Source: Taudactylus pleione
Lineage: Eukaryota; Chordata; Amphibia; Anura; Myobatrachidae
Direction: 5' to 3'
Assembly: GCA_031769625.1 (NCBI GenBank)
Contig: JAUIMM010000601.1
Location: 4,036,501-4,100,500 of the forward strand
DNA length: 64,000 nucleotides
The notes beneath the pieces are model-generated. The model was not told the DNA's origin. It did not search any database and saw nothing but the letters and a program-made list of their open reading frames with translations. Position numbers and translations under genes: made by a program. This document shows, piece by piece, positions 1 through 14,591 of the stretch. Position 1 is the stretch's first letter. Each line of letters begins with the position of its first letter.

Positions 1-2254
1 GTGGCATAATGTGTACTGTTGTGTGGCATAATGTGCAATCAGGGTATAACTGTGTGACATAATTTGAATAAGGGGCATTACTTTGTACTATCTGTAATAA
101 GGGTACTGCTGTGTGACATAATGTTGATAAAGGGTATTGTTTGGCATAATGTGAATAATGGGCTTTACTGCATGGCATAATATGTTTACGTGACCCTACT
201 GTGTGGTGTAATGTGAATAAGGGGCAATACTTTGTGGAATAATGTGAATAAATGGGACTGCTGTGCTGCATAATGTGCAATATAGGTACTGCTGTGTGGC
301 ATAAAGTGTATATGGGATCCTACTGTGTGGAATAATGTAAATTAGGGGAATTACTGTGTAGCATAATCTGCATTAAGAGTACTGTTGTGTGGCATAATGT
401 GAATAAAAGGAGCTATGTGTGGCATAATATTCAATAAGGGTAATACTATGTGGCATAATCTGCAATTAGTTTACTACTGTGTGGTTTAATGTGAATAAAG
501 GGCATTACTGTGTTGCATAATGTACAATTAGGGTGCTGCTGTGTGGCATAATGTGCAATAACAGTGCTGTGTGGTATAATGAGCAATTAGAGCATTACTG
601 TGTGGTGTAATGTATATAACGGCAATTACTGTGTTTATATTGTGTGGTACAATCTGTATCAGGGGCCATACTGTCTATAGTAATGTGAATAAGGGGCATT
701 ACTATGTGGCATTGTGGGCACTACTGTGTGGAGTTTTGTGGTATAATGTGAATAAAGGGTAATGCTATGTTGCATAATGTGCAATAGCAGTTCTGCTGTG
801 TGGCATAATGTAAGTAAAGGGTTCTACTGTGTGTCATAATGTGCAATAAGGGTACTGCTGTCTGGCATAATGAGCAATAAGGGTACTGCTATGAGGAATA
901 TTGTGAATAAAGGGTACTACTCTCTTTCATAATGTGCAATAAGGGTACTGCTGTGTGGCATAATGTGCAATAAGGGAACTGCTATGTGGAATAATGTGAA
1001 TAAGGGGAACTATTGTGTGGTTTAATGTGAATAATAGGAACTACTGTGTGGCGTAATGTGCAATCAGGGTAGAACCGTGCATCGTAATTTGAATAAGGGG
1101 CATGAATGTGTGGTGTTTGCAATAAATGTACTACTGTGTGGCATAATGTGAATAAAGGGTACTGTGCGGCATAATGTGCGATAAGTTTACTGCTGTATTG
1201 CATAATGTGAATTATGGGCATTAATGTGTAGCACAATATGTTTACAGGACACTACTGTGTGGCATAATCTGAAGAAGGGGTTTTACTGTGTGGCATAATA
1301 TGAATAAAGGATACTGCTGTGCTGCATAATGTGCAATAAGGGTACTGCTGTGTGGCATAATGTGTATATGGGAAACTACTGTGTAGCACAATGTTCAGTA
1401 AATGTACTACTGTGTGGCATAATCTGCAATAAAGGTACTCTTGTGTGGCATCATATAAATAAGTGGTATTTCTGTTTGACATAATGTGCAATAATGGTAC
1501 TGCTGTGTGACATAATGTGCAATAAGATTTCTGTTGTGTGGCATAATGTGAATAAAGGGAACTACTGCGTGGCATAATGTTCAATATATGAACTACTGTG
1601 TGGCATAGTCTGCAATAAGGGTACCACTGGGTGGTGTAATGTGAAAAAAGGCCATTACTGTGTGGCATAATGTGCAATACGGGTACTACTGTGTGGCATA
1701 ATGTAAATAAGGGGCATTACTGTGTGCCATAATGTGCAATAATCGTACTTCTGTGATGTATAATTTGCAATAAGAGTAATATTGTTTGGCATAATGTGAA
1801 CAAAGGGTACTACTTTGTGGCATAATGAGCAATAAGAGCATTACTGTGTGGCATAATGTATATAAGGGCAATTACTGTGTTTTAAATGTGTATAAGGGGC
1901 CCTATATTCTGACATAATGTGAATAAGGGGTATTAATATGTGGCATTGTGGGCACTACTGTATTGAGTTCTGTGGCATAATGTGAATAGAGAATAATGCT
2001 GTGTTGCATAATGTAAATAAGGGGTACTACTGTGTGGTATAATGTGCAATATGGGTAATGCTGTGTGGCATAATGTGCAATAAGGGTACTTCTATGTGGA
2101 ATAATGTGAATAAAGGGTACTACTCTCTTTCATAATGTGCAATAAGGTACTGCTGTGTGGCATAATGTGCAGTAAGGGTACTGCTATGTGGCATAATGTG
2201 AATAAGGGGATCTACTATGTGGAATAATGCGAATAAAGCATATTACTGTGTTGC

Positions 2255-3516
2255 ATAATGTGCAATAAGGGTACTGCTGTATGGCGTAATGTGAATAAGG
2301 GGCATTAATGTGTGGTATGTGCAATTATGGCACTACAGTGTGGCATAGTATGAATAAAGGGTACTGTGTGGCATAATGTGCAATAATGGTACTGCTGTGC
2401 GGCATAATGTGCAATAAGGAAACTGCTGTGTGGCATAACGTGAATAAGGGGCATTACTGTGTGGCATAATATGCAATAAGGGCATTGCTCTGTGGCATAT
2501 TGTGAATAAGGGGCATTACTATGTGGTGTGTGCAAAAAGAGTACTGCTGTGTGGCATAATGTGAATAAAGGGTACTATGTGGCATAATGTGCATTAAGGG
2601 TACTGCTTCGTGGAATAATTTGAAATATGGGAACTGCTGTGTGGTGTAATGTGCAAAAAGGGTAATGCTGTGTGACATATTTTGAGAATAATGGGCTATA
2701 CTGTGTGGCATAATGTGTATATGGGACACTACTGTGTGACATAATGTGAATAAGGGGCATTACTATGTAGCATAATGTGCAATTAGGGTACAGCTGTGTG
2801 GCATAATGTGAAAAAGGATACTACTGTGTGGCAGAATGTGTTTAATGGCCCTTCTCTGTGGTGTAATGTGAATAAGGCGCATTACTGTGGCCATAATGTG
2901 CAGGAATTAGGGCACTATTGTGTGGCATAATGTGAAAAAGGGGCACTACTGTGAGGTATGTGCAATAAGAGTACTGCTGTGTGGCATAATTTGCAATAAG
3001 GGTACTGCTGTGTGGAATATTGTGAATAAGGGGAACTACTATGTGGCATAATGTGCAATCAGGAGGGGCATTCTTGTGTGGCATAAGGGTACTTCTGTGG
3101 GACACTATGTGAATAAAGTGTACTACTGTGTCATATTGTGCAATAAAGGAACTGCTGCATAGCGTAATGTGAATAATTGGCATTACTGTGTGGTATAATG
3201 TGTATAAGCATCCCTACTTTGTGGTGTAATGTGAAAAAGGAGCATTACTGTGTGGCATAATGTGAAAAAGGAGCATTACTGTGTAATAAGGGTACTGCTG
3301 TGTGGCATAATGTGAATAAAGGGTTATATTGTGTGACATAATGCACAATAAGGGTACTGCTATGTGGCATAATGTTAATAAAGGGTATTTCTCTGTGGCA
3401 TAATGTGCAATAAGGGTATTACTGTTTGTCATAATGTGAATATGGGGTATAACTGTGTAGCATATTGTTCAATAAGGGTACTACTGTGTGGCATAATCTG
3501 CAATAAGGGTACTGCT
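2255..3516. repeat. Higher-order duplicated satellite segment, copy 1
   Basis: This stretch matches 5780-7146 almost unit for unit, including unusual units such as the short gtggtatgtgcaattatgg unit and the aggaggggcattcttgtgtg unit. The offset grows from 3525 to 3585 to 3630 bp along the alignment, so the copies differ by a few whole-unit or sub-unit insertions. The match stops at about 3517/7147. Confidence 0.85.
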
Positions 3517-5760
3517 GTGTGGCATAATATGAATAAGGGGAACAACTGTGTGGTGTATTGTAAGTAAGGGGAACTACTGTGTGGCATAATGTGCAATAAG
3601 AGTACTACTGTGTGGCGTTATTTGAATAAGGAGCATTACTGTGTGGAATAATGTGCAATAAGGGTACTGCTGTCTGGCATAATGTGAATAAGGAGCATTA
3701 TTGTGTGGCAAAATGTGCAATAAGGGTACTGCTGTGTGGCATAATGTGCAATAAAGTATACTACTGTTTGGCATAATGTGCAATAAGGTTACTGCTCTAT
3801 GGCTTAATGTTAATATTGGGCATTACTATGTGGCATAATGTGTATAAGTGATGCTGCTATTTGGCATAATGTGAATAAGGGGCATTACTATGTGTCAAAA
3901 TGTGCAAATAAGGGTACTCCTGTGTGGCATAATGTGAATAAGGGTACTGTTGTGTGGCATAATGTGCAATAAGGGTAATGCTATGTTGCGTATTGAATAT
4001 AAGGGGAACTATTGTGCAGCTTAATGCGAATAATAGGAACTACTGTGTGACTTAATGTGAATAAGGGACATTACTATGTGGCATAATGTGCAATAAGGTT
4101 ACTGCTCTGTGGCATAATGTGAATAAAGGATACTACTGTGTGGCTTAATGTGCAATAATGGTACTGCTGTGTGGCATAATGTGAATAAAGCATACTGGGT
4201 AGCATAATGTATAAAAGTGGCTCTACTCTATGGTGTAATGTGAATAAGGGGCATTACTGTGTTGCATAATGTGCAATAAGGGTACTACTGTAAGGCAAAA
4301 TATAAATAAGGATCATTTCTGTGTTTTAGAATGTGCAAGAAGGTTACTACTGTGTGGCACAATGTGAAATAAGGGTACTGCTGTGTGGTATAATGCGAAT
4401 AAGGGGCATTACTGTGTGGCATAATATGCAATAAGGGCACTGCTGTGTCATAATGTGAATAAGGGGCATTACTATGTGGTATGTGGAATAAGGGTTCTGC
4501 TGTGTGGCATAATGTGAATGAAGGATACTGTGTGGCATAATGTGCAATAAGGGTACTGCTGTGTGGCATAATGTGCAATAAGGGTACTGCTGTGTGGCAT
4601 AATGTGCAATAAGTTATACTAGTGTTTGTCATAATGTGCAATAAGGGTACTGCTGTGTGGCGTAATGTGCAATAAGAGTACTGTTGTGTTGCACAATGTG
4701 AATAAAAGGAACTACTGTGTTGCATAATCTGCAATAAGGGTAATACTGCATGGTGTAATGTGTATAAGGGGCATTACTAAGTGGCATAACGGGAACTGCT
4801 GTATGGCATATTATGCAATAAGAGTACTGTTATGTGGCATAATGTGAATAAAGAGCACTATGTGCCATAATATGTAATAAGGGCACTGATGTGTCATAAT
4901 GTGAATAAGGGGGCATTACTATGTGGTATGTGGAATAAGAGTTCTGCTGAGTGGCATAATGTGAATGAAGGGTACTGTGTGGCATAATGTGCAATAAGGG
5001 TACTGCTGTGTGGCATATGTGAATAAGGGGAAGTAATGTGTGGTGTAATGTAAGTAAGGAATACTACTGTATGGCATAATGTGAAGTAAGGGTACTACTG
5101 TGTGGCATTATTTGAATAAGGAGCATTATTGAGTGTAATCATTTGCAATAAGGGTACTGCTGTCTTGCATAATGTGAATAAGGGGGATTATTGTGTGGCA
5201 GAATGTGCAAAAAGGGTACTGCTGTGTGGCATATTGTGAATAAAGTTCACTACTGTTTGGTTTAATGTGCAATAGGGGTACTGCTCTATGGTGTAATGTG
5301 ACTAAGGGGCATTACTGAGTGGCATATTGTGCAAAAATGGTACTGCTGTGTGGCGTAATGTGCAATAAGAGTACTGTTGTGTTGCATAATGTAAATAAAG
5401 GGAACTACTGTGTGGCATACTCTGCAATAAGGGTACTACTGTGTGGTGTAATGTGTATAAGGGGCATTACTAAGTGGCAAAATGTGCAATAAGGGAACTG
5501 CTAAGTGGCATAATATGCAATAAAAGTACTGTTGTTTGGCATAATGTGAATAAGTGCAATACTGTGTGGTGTAATGTGTATAAGAGGCATTATTGTGTGG
5601 TATAATCTGTATCAGGGGCCATACTGTCTATAGTAATGTGAATAAGGGGCATTACTATGTGGCATTGTGGGCACTACTGTGTGGAGTTTTGTGGTATAAT
5701 GTGAATAAATGGTAATGCTGTGTTGCATAATGTGCAATAGCAGTCCTGCTGTGTGACACA
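3517..5760. repeat. Higher-order duplicated satellite segment, copy A
   Basis: Matches 9822-12790 at an offset of 6305 bp, rising to 6336 after one extra 31-bp unit in the second copy (near 10262-10292) and to 7029 after the 693-bp tandem duplication there. Rare landmarks such as the aacaactgtgtggtgtattg unit (3541 and 9846), aagtggcataacgggaactg (4781 and 11117) and aatctgtatcaggggccata (5604 and 12633) line up. Confidence 0.85.
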
Positions 5761-5779
5761 ATGTGTACTGCTGTGTGGC

Positions 5780-7146
5780 ATAATGTGCAATAAGGGTACT
5801 ACTGTGTGGCGTAATGTGAATAAGGGGCATTACTGTGTGGTATGTGCAATTATGGCACTGCAGTGTGGCATAGTATGAATAAAGGATACTGTGTGGCATA
5901 ATGTGCAATAATGGTACTGCTGTGCGGCATAATGTGCAATAAGGAAACTGCTGTGTGGCATAACGTGAATAAGGGGCATTACTGTGTGGCATAATATGCA
6001 ATAAGGGCATTGCTCTGTGGCATATTGTGAATAAGGGGCATTACTGTGTGGTGTGTGCAAAAGGGGTACTGCTATGTGGCATAATGTGAATAAAGGGTAC
6101 TATGTGGCATAATGTGCATTAAGGGTACTGCTTCATGGAATAATTTGAATTATGGGAACTGCTGTGTGGTGTAATGTGCAAAAAGGGTAATGCTGTGTGG
6201 CATATTTTGAATAAGGAGCATTACTGTGCGGCATTATGTGCAATCAGGGTACTGCTCTATGACATAATGAGAATAATGGGCTATACTGTGTGGCATAATG
6301 TGTATATGGGACACTACTGTGTGACATAATGTGAATAAGGGGCATTACTATGTAGCATAATGTGCAATTAGGGTACAGCTGTGTGGCATAATGTGAAAAA
6401 GGATACTACTGTGTGGCAGAATGTGTTTAATGGCCCTTCTCTGTGGTGTAATGTGAATAAGGTGCATTACTGTGGCCATAATGTGCAATATGTTTTCTAC
6501 TCTGAGGAATTAGGGCACTATTGTGTGGCATAATGTGAAAAAGGGGCACTACTGTGAGGTATGTGCAATAAGAGTACTGCTGTGTGGCATAATTTGCAAT
6601 AAGGGTACTGCTGTGTGGAATATTGTGAATAAGGGGAACTACGGTGTGGCATAATGTAAGGGGAACTACTATGTGGCATAATGTGCAATCAGGAGGGGCA
6701 TTCTTGTGTGGCATAAGGGTACTTCTGTGGGACACTATGTGAATAAAGTGTACTACTGTGTCATATTGTGCAATAAGGGAACTGCTGCATAGCGTAATGT
6801 GAATAATTGGCATTACTGTGTGGTATAATGTGTATAGGCGTCCCTACTTTGTGGTGTAATGTGAAAAAGGGGCATTACTGTGTGGCATAATGTGAAAAAG
6901 GAGCATTACTGTGTAATAAGGGTACTGCTGTGTGGCATAATGTGAATAAAGGGTTATATTGTGTGACATAATGCACAATAAGGGTACTGCTATGTGGCAT
7001 AATGTTAATAAAGGGTATTTCTCTGTGGCATAATGTGCAATAAGGGTATTACTGTTTGTCATAATGTGAATATGGGGTATAACTGTGTAGCATATTGTTC
7101 AATAAGGGTACTACTGTGTGGCATAATCTGCAATAAGGGTACTGCT
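5780..7146. repeat. Higher-order duplicated satellite segment, copy 2
   Basis: Partner of 2255-3516. Relative to copy 1 it carries an extra gttttctactctgaggaatt segment near 6490 and an extra gtggcataatgtaaggggaa segment near 6650, which account for the offset steps. Confidence 0.85.
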
Positions 7147-9821
7147 CTGTGGCATAATGTAAATAAGGGGTATTACTGTGTAGCATAATGTGCAATAAGG
7201 GTACTACTGTGTGGCACAATATGCATTAAGAGTACTGCTCTTCAGCATAATGCGAATAAGGGGCATTATAGTATGGCATAATGTGCAATAAGGGTATTGC
7301 TTTGTGGCATTATTATCCCTACTTTGTGGCATAATGTGAATTAGGGGCATTACTGTGTGGGATAATATGCAATAAGGGTACTACTGTGTGGCATAATGGG
7401 AATAAGCGGTATTACTGTATGGCATAATGTGCAATAAGGGTACTGCTCTGTGGCATAATGTAAAAAAGGGGCATTACTATTGGCATAATGTGCAATAAGG
7501 TTACTGCTGTGTGGCATTATGTACAATAAAAGTACTGTTGTGTGGTATAATGTGAATAAAGGGAACTACTGTGGCATAATGTTCAATAATGCTATTATTG
7601 TGTGGCATTATCTGCAATAAGAGTACTACAGTGTGCAGTACTGTTTTTTGGCATAATGTGAATTAAGGGTACTACTGTGTTCCATAAAGTGCAATAAGGG
7701 TACTACTGTGTGGCATAATGGCAAATTAGGGTACTACTGTGTCTCATAATTTAAATAAGGGGCATTACTGTGTAGCATAATGTGTATAAGTGGCCATACT
7801 ATGTGGCATAATGTGTAATAAGAGCATTACTGTGTGGTATAAAGTGTATGTGGTATTACTGTGTGGTATAATGTGTATAAGGGTCCATACTGTCTGGCAT
7901 AATTTAAATAAGGTGCATTACTATGTGGCATTGTGGGCACTACTGATTGGAGTTATGTGGCATAACATAAATTAAGGGTACTGCTGTGTTGCATAATGTG
8001 CATTAAAGGTACTGCTGTTTGGCATAATGTGAATAAATGGTACTTCTATGTTGCATAATGTGCAATAAGGGTACTGCAGTGTGGCATATTGTGCAATATG
8101 AGTACTGCTTTGTGGCATAATGTGAAGAAAGGGTACTACTGTGTGGCATAATGTGCAATAAGGGTACTGCTATCTGGTATAATGTGAATATGTGAATAAG
8201 AGGAACTACTGTGTGGCATAATGTGAATAAGGGACATTACTATGTGGCATAATCAGCAATAACGATACTGCTCTTTGGCATAATGTGAATAAAGGGTACT
8301 ACTGTGTGGCATAATATGCATTAGGAGAACTGCTGTGTTTCATAATGTGAAAAAAGTATACTACTGTGTGGCATAATGTGTAAAAGTGGCCCTACTGTGT
8401 GGTGTAATGTTAATAAGGGGCATTACTGTGTGGCATAATGTGCAATAAAGGTACTACTGTGTGGCTTATTGTGAATAAGGCAACTATGTGGTATCATGTG
8501 CAAAAAGGGTATTGCTGTGTGGCATAATGTGAATAAAGGGAATGACTGTGTGTCATAATGTGCAATAAGGGAACTACTGTGCAAACAAATGTGCAATAAG
8601 GGTACTGCTGTGTGGCGTAATGTGAATAAGGTTTATTACTGTGTGGCATATTGTACATTAAAGGTACTGATGTGTTGCGTAATGTGAATAAGGGACATTA
8701 CCTTGTGGTAAGTGCAAAAAGGGTACTGCTGTGTGGCATAATGTGAATAAAGTGTACTGCATGGCATAATTTGCAATAAGGGTTCTGCTGTGTGGGATAA
8801 TGGGCTATAAGGGTACTGCTGTGTGGCATAATGTGAATAAGGGGAACTACTTTGTGGCATATTGTAATTAAGGGGAACTACTGTGTGGCAAAGTGTGCAA
8901 TTAGGGTACTACTGTGTGGCGTGATTTGAAAAAGAAGCATTACTGTGTGGAATAATTTGCAATAAGGGTACTGCTGTGCAGTGTAATGTGAATAAGGGGC
9001 ATTATTGTGTAGCATAATGTGCAATAATGGTACTGATGTGTGGTATAGTGTGAATAAAAGATACTACGTGTGACATAATGTGCAGTAAAGGTACTGCTCT
9101 ATGGTGTAATGATAATATTGGGCATTACTGTGTGGCATAATGTGTATAAGTGACGCTACTCTTTGGCATAATGTGAATAAGGGTACTGCTGTGTGGCATA
9201 ATGTACAATGGGAGTACTGCTGTGAGGCATAATGTGAATGAAGGGTACTACCATGTGGCATAATGTGCAAAAATGATAATGCTATGTTGCATAATGTGAA
9301 TAAAGGGAACTATTGTGCAGCTGAATGTGAATAAGAGGAACTACTGTGTGGCATAATGTGAATAAGGGACAATAATGTGCAATAATAGTACTGCTGGGTG
9401 GGTAATATGAATAAAGGATACTACTGGGTGGCATAATGTGTAAAAGTGGCTATACTCTGTGGCATAATGTGAATAAGGGGCATTACTGTGTGGCATCATG
9501 TGCAATAAGGGTACTACTGTAAGGCATAATATGAATAAGGAGCATTACTGTGTTTTATAATGTGCAATAAGGTTACTACTGTGTGGCACAATGTGAAATA
9601 AGAGTACTGCTGTGTGGTATAATGTGAAAAAGGGGCATAACTGCATGGCATAATACGCAATAAGGGCACTGCTGTGTGGCGTAATGTGAATAAGGGACAT
9701 TACTGTGTGGTATGTGCAATGAGATTCTGCTGTGTGGCATAATGTGAATGAAGGGTACTGTGTGGCATAATGTGCAATAAGGGTACTGCTGTGTGGCATA
9801 ATGTGCAATAAGGATACTGCT

Positions 9822-12790
9822 GTGTGGCATAATATGAATAAGGGGAACAACTGTGTGGTGTATTGTAAGTAAGGGGAACTACTGTGTGGCATAATGTGAA
9901 ATAAGAGTACTACTGTGTGGCGTTATTTGAATAAGGAGCATTACTGTGTGGAATAATGTGCAATAAGGGTACTGCTGTCTGGCATAATGTGAATAAGGAG
10001 CATTATTGTGTGGCATAATGTGCAATAAGGGTACTGCTGTGTGGCATAATGTGCAATAAAGTATACTACTGTTTGGCATAATGTGCAATAAGGTTACTGC
10101 TCTATGGCTTAATGTTAATATTGGGCATTACTATGTGGCATAATGTGTATAAGTGTCGCTGCTATTTGGCATAATGTGAATAAGGGGCATTACTATGTGT
10201 CAAAATGTGCAAATAAGGGTACTCCTCTGTGGCATAATGTGAATAAGGGTACTGTTGTGTGGCATAATGTGAATGAAGGGTACTACTGTGTGGCATAATG
10301 TGCAATAAGGGTAATGTTATGTTGCGTATTGAATATAAGGGGAACTATTGTGCAGCTTAATGCGAATAATAGGAACTACTGTGTGACTTAATGTGAATAA
10401 GGGACATTACTGTGTGGCATAATGTGCAATAAGGCTACTGCTCTGTGGCATAATGTGAATAAAGAATACTACTGTGTGGCTTAATGTGCAATAATGGTAC
10501 TGCTGTGTGGCATAATGTGAATAAAGCATACTGGGTAGCATAATGTAAAAAAGTGGCTCTACTCTATGGTGTAATGTGAATAAGGGGCATTACTGTGTTG
10601 CATAATGTGCAATAAGGGTACTACTGTAAGGCAAAATATAAAAAAGGATAATTTCTGTGTTTTATAATGTGCAAGAAGGTTACTACTGTGTGGCACAATG
10701 TGAAATAAGGGTACTGCTGTGTGGTATAATGTGAATAAGGGGCATTACTGTGTGGCATAATATGCAATAAGGGCATTGCTGTGTCATAATGTGAATAAGG
10801 GGCATTACTATGTGGTATGTGGAATAAGGGTTCTGCTGTGTGGCATAATGTGAATGAAGGATACTGTGTGGTATAATGTGCAATAAGGGTACTGCTGTGT
10901 GGCATAATGTGCAATAAGGGTACTGCTGTGTGGCATAATGTGCAATAATTTATACTAGTGTTTGTCATAATGTGCAATAAGGGTACTGCTGTGTGGCGTA
11001 ATGTGCAATAAGAGTACTGTTGTGTTGCACAATGTGAATAAAGGGAACTTCTGTGTTGCATAATCTGCAATAAGGGTAATACTGCATGGTGTAATGTGTA
11101 TAAGGGGCATTACAAAGTGGCATAACGGGAACTGCTGTATGGCATATTATGCAATAAGAGTACTGTTATGTGGCATAATGTGAATAAAGAGCACTATGTG
11201 CCATAATTTGTAATAAGGGCACTGCTGTGTCATAATGTGAATAAGGGGGCATTACTATGTGGTATGTGGAATAAGAGTTCTGCTGAGTGGCATAATGTGA
11301 ATGAAGGGTACTGTGTGGCATAATGTGCAATAAGGGTACTGCTGTGTGGCATATGTGAATAAGGGGAAGTAATGTGTGGTGTAATGTAAGTAAGGAATAC
11401 TACTGTATGGCATAATGTGAAGTAAGGGTACTACTGTGTGGCATTATTTGAATAAGGAGCATTATTGAGTGTAATCATTTGCAATAAGGGTACTGCTGTC
11501 TTGCATAATGTGAATAAGGGGCATTATTGTGTGGCAGAATGTGCAAAAAGGGTACTGCTGTGTGGCATATTGTGAATAAAGTTCACTACTGTTTGGTTTA
11601 ATGTGCAATAGGGGTACTGCTCGATGGCGTAATGTGACTAAGGGGCATTACTGAGTGGCATATTGTGCAAAAATGGTACTGCTGTGTGGCCTAATGTGCA
11701 ATAAGAGTACTGTTGTGTTGCATAATGCGAATAAAGGGAACTACTGTGTGGCATACTCTGCAATAAGGGTACTACTGTGTGGTGTAATGTGTATAAGGGG
11801 CATTACTAAGTGGCATAACGGGAACTGCTGTATGGCATATTATGCAATAAGAGTACTGTTATGTGGCATAATGTGAATAAAGAGCACTATGTGCCATAAT
11901 ATGTAATAAGGGCACTGCTGTGTCATAATGTGAATAAGGGGGCATTACTATGTGGTATGTGGAATAAGAGTTCTGCTGAGTGGCATAATGTGAATGAAGG
12001 GTACTGTGTGGCATAATGTGCAATAAGGGTACTGCTGTGTGGCATATGTGAATAAGGGGAAGTAATGTGTGGTGTAATGTAAGTAAGGAATACTACTGTA
12101 TGGCATAATGTGAAGTAAGGGTACTATTGTGTGGCATTATTTGAATAAGGAGCATTATTGAGTGTAATCATTTGCAATAAGGGTACTGCTGTCTTGCATA
12201 ATGTGAATAAGGGGCATTATTGTGTGGCAGAATGTGCAAAAAGGGTACTGCTGTGTGGCATATTGTGAATAAAGTTCACTACTGTTTGGTTTAATGTGCA
12301 ATAGGGGTACTGCTCTATGGCGTAATGTGACTAAGGGGCATTACTGAGTGGCATATTGTGCAAAAATGGTACTGCTGTGTGGCGTAATGTGCAATAAGAG
12401 TACTGTTGTGTTGCATAATGCGAATAAAGGGAACTACTGTGTGGCATTCTCTGCAATAAGGGTACTACTGTGTGGTGTAATGTGTATAAGGGGCATTACT
12501 AAGTGGCAAAATGTGCAATAAGGGAACTGCTAAGTGGCATAATATGCAATAAGAGTACTGTTGTTTGGCATAATGTGAATAAGAGCAATACTGTGTGGTG
12601 TAATGTGTATAAGAGGCATTATTGTGTGGTATAATCTGTATCAGGGGCCATACTGTCTATAGTAATGTGAATAAGGGGTATTACTATGTGGCATTGTGGG
12701 CACTACTGTGTGGAGTTGTGTGACACAATGTGAATAAAGGGTACTGCTGTGTGGCATAATGTGCAATAAGGGTACTGCTGTGTGGCATAA
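9822..12790. repeat. Higher-order duplicated satellite segment, copy B
   Basis: Partner of 3517-5760. It contains an additional tandem duplication at 11090-12475. The landmark aatctgtatcaggggccata also appears at 651, so a third, older copy of the edge is present near the left end of the window. Confidence 0.85.
11090..12475. repeat. 693-bp tandem duplication inside satellite
   Basis: Two adjacent copies of about 693 bp (about 11090-11782 and 11783-12475), nearly identical by eye. The marker tggcataacgggaactgctg starts at 11118 and again at 11811. The corresponding older segment (4751-5447) is single copy, so the duplication arose after the larger one, as expected from unequal exchange. Confidence 0.85.
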
Positions 12791-13346
12791 TGTGCAATAA
12801 GGGTACTGCTGTGTGGCATTATGTGAATAAAGGGTACTATTGTGTGACAATATTAAATAAGGGTACTGCTATGTGGAATAATGTGAATAAAGGGTATTAC
12901 TCTGTGGCATAATATGCAATAAGGGTAATGCTGTTTGGCCTTATGTGCAATAGGAGTACTGCTGTGTGGCATAATGTGAATGAAGGGTACTACTGTGTGG
13001 CATAATGTGCAATAATTGCACTGCTATATGGCATAATGTGAATAAAGGGAACTATTGTGTGGCTTAATGTGAGTAAGAGGAACTATTGTGTGGCACAATG
13101 TGAATAAGGGACATTAATGCATGGCATAATGTGCAATAAGGGTACTGCTGTGTGGCATAATGTGAATAAGGGATATTAATGCATGGCATAATGTGCAATA
13201 AGGATACTTCTTTTTGGCATAATGCACAATAAGGGTACTACTGTGTCTCATAATGTGAATAAGGGGCATCACTGTGTGGCATAATGTGTATAAGTGGCCT
13301 TACTCTGTGGCATAATGTGAATAATAGGCATTACTGTGTGGCATAT

Positions 13347-14591
13347 TGTTTCATCCTTGAAAAAGGCTGCAAGTGCCGGCCAAAATGTGTTGGAGACAGC
13401 CCAAGAACCATCATCCCCTCACCAGACTTTGTGAGACCCTGCAAAAGGAAAAAACATCCCGTGGCACGTCCATCGCCACCAGCTACTGTTGGAAGCTAGC
13501 AAAGGTCCCGTCTGGTGGTCTGAACTGCGCACCAGCTGGTAAGCATTATCCCGCATCATCCTCCGGCTGTTATCCCACCCACCTTGCTGCCGCTGAGGCC
13601 ACATTCCTCGGCTGTGGCAGTGTTGGTGTATCCCAGCAGCGTCCATCTGCACGGGGGTAGAAGTGAGTAGGGACATCCACCTGCTTTCAGTGGGCGCACT
13701 ATCCCAACTGAGGGCACTGGACGGTTGCTCCCGGCTGTCCAGGCATGTTCCTGTAATAGGGATCCCTAGCGGTTCCGAGCAGCAGTGAAGCATCACTCGT
13801 GCAGGCCATGGCTACTGCAGAGCCAAGGTCATCGCTATTCACCATCTCACAAGTCAGGCATCCAGAATCAAAACATCAATAAAGACTGATTCAAGTGATT
13901 ACGCCTTACTGGGCACAGACACAACAGTCTAATCAACACAGAACATTGTTTCTGGATAAGGATTTTTTGCACACTCACTGAACTTCTTCAGACTTGTTGC
14001 TATTCCATTGGTACAGTATACAGGACAGTACCATGGTGTTTTTTATCTCCCAATGAGTGAATTTTATTACTTGCATCTGCATATATACATCAGTCATCAC
14101 CCTCATTTGTTCACCCCCCCTCCCCCGATCCCAGTGTGTTATGTCATTTTTTTGGGTTTTTTTTTTGGGATTGTCGTTGCATATAATGTAGATTGCTACA
14201 CATTTATAACTAATATTACCCATCAGATCAGGGTAACTACGCATCTATGCTGTTGGGGGTGCATATTTTTGGTTGTTATATTTTAGTCTAAACTGTACCA
14301 TTTTTATCCATTTTTTTATTATTATTGAGCGGTACATTCAATTTATCTGCATTCTATTTAAATTGGTTTAATTTACCATTAGGAAATACAGGAATAAATG
14401 AGATTGCTTTTCCCTTTTATACTCTTAATTATTTATATGTTCACATGTACACTACAACAATCTTATTAATGGCATTCTGCTAGCCATCACCGCAGTGAAT
14501 TACACGTGACTTTGGCCTGGTTACTATATTGTGCTACATTATCAATCATATTAGCTTGAGCGCTTGCTGGTTAAAGCATTTCATGCTTTAT
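13347..14591. mobile_element. Non-satellite insertion splitting the 31-bp array (unclassified, possibly Penelope-like)
   Basis: About 1.25 kb with no satellite units sits between two parts of the array. A candidate 5-bp duplication, catat, lies at 13342-13346 and 14592-14596, although the satellite itself can supply these bases. Near the left end, 13353-13394 reads like a decayed form of the hammerhead-type motif found in Penelope-like retroelements: a cttgaaa core, a stem around ggctgcaagtgccggcc, then aaaatgtgttgg. Open frames at 13284-13796 on both strands show no domain I recognise. 14100-14170 is C- and T-run rich. Classification is inference only. Confidence 0.45.

Larger units (their letters stand above)
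1..13346. repeat. 31-bp-period satellite array (left block)
   Basis: Continuous tandem array that starts before the window. Two main unit versions alternate: one reads gtgtggcataatgtgaataa followed by ggggcattact, the other gtgtggcataatgtgcaata followed by agggtactgct; both are 31 bp. At that period the block holds roughly 430 units, with point changes and occasional 60-100 bp irregular units (for example the gtggtatgtg shortened units). The top strand is rich in G and T. The complementary strand stays open over long stretches and gives spurious peptides with repeated HIMPHS/YATQ motifs, because 31 is not a multiple of 3 and three units cycle through all frames. No coding function is supported. 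Larger duplications inside the block are listed separately. Confidence 0.97.

Noticed and set aside
982..12850. Many minus-strand frames of 60-149 residues with HIMPHS and YATQ motifs
   Set aside because: Direct translations of the 31-bp satellite; the same peptides recur in all frames and there is no start or codon signal.
1..13346. CRISPR-like regular repeats
   Set aside because: There are no unique spacers; units are contiguous 31-bp tandem copies and the setting is eukaryotic.
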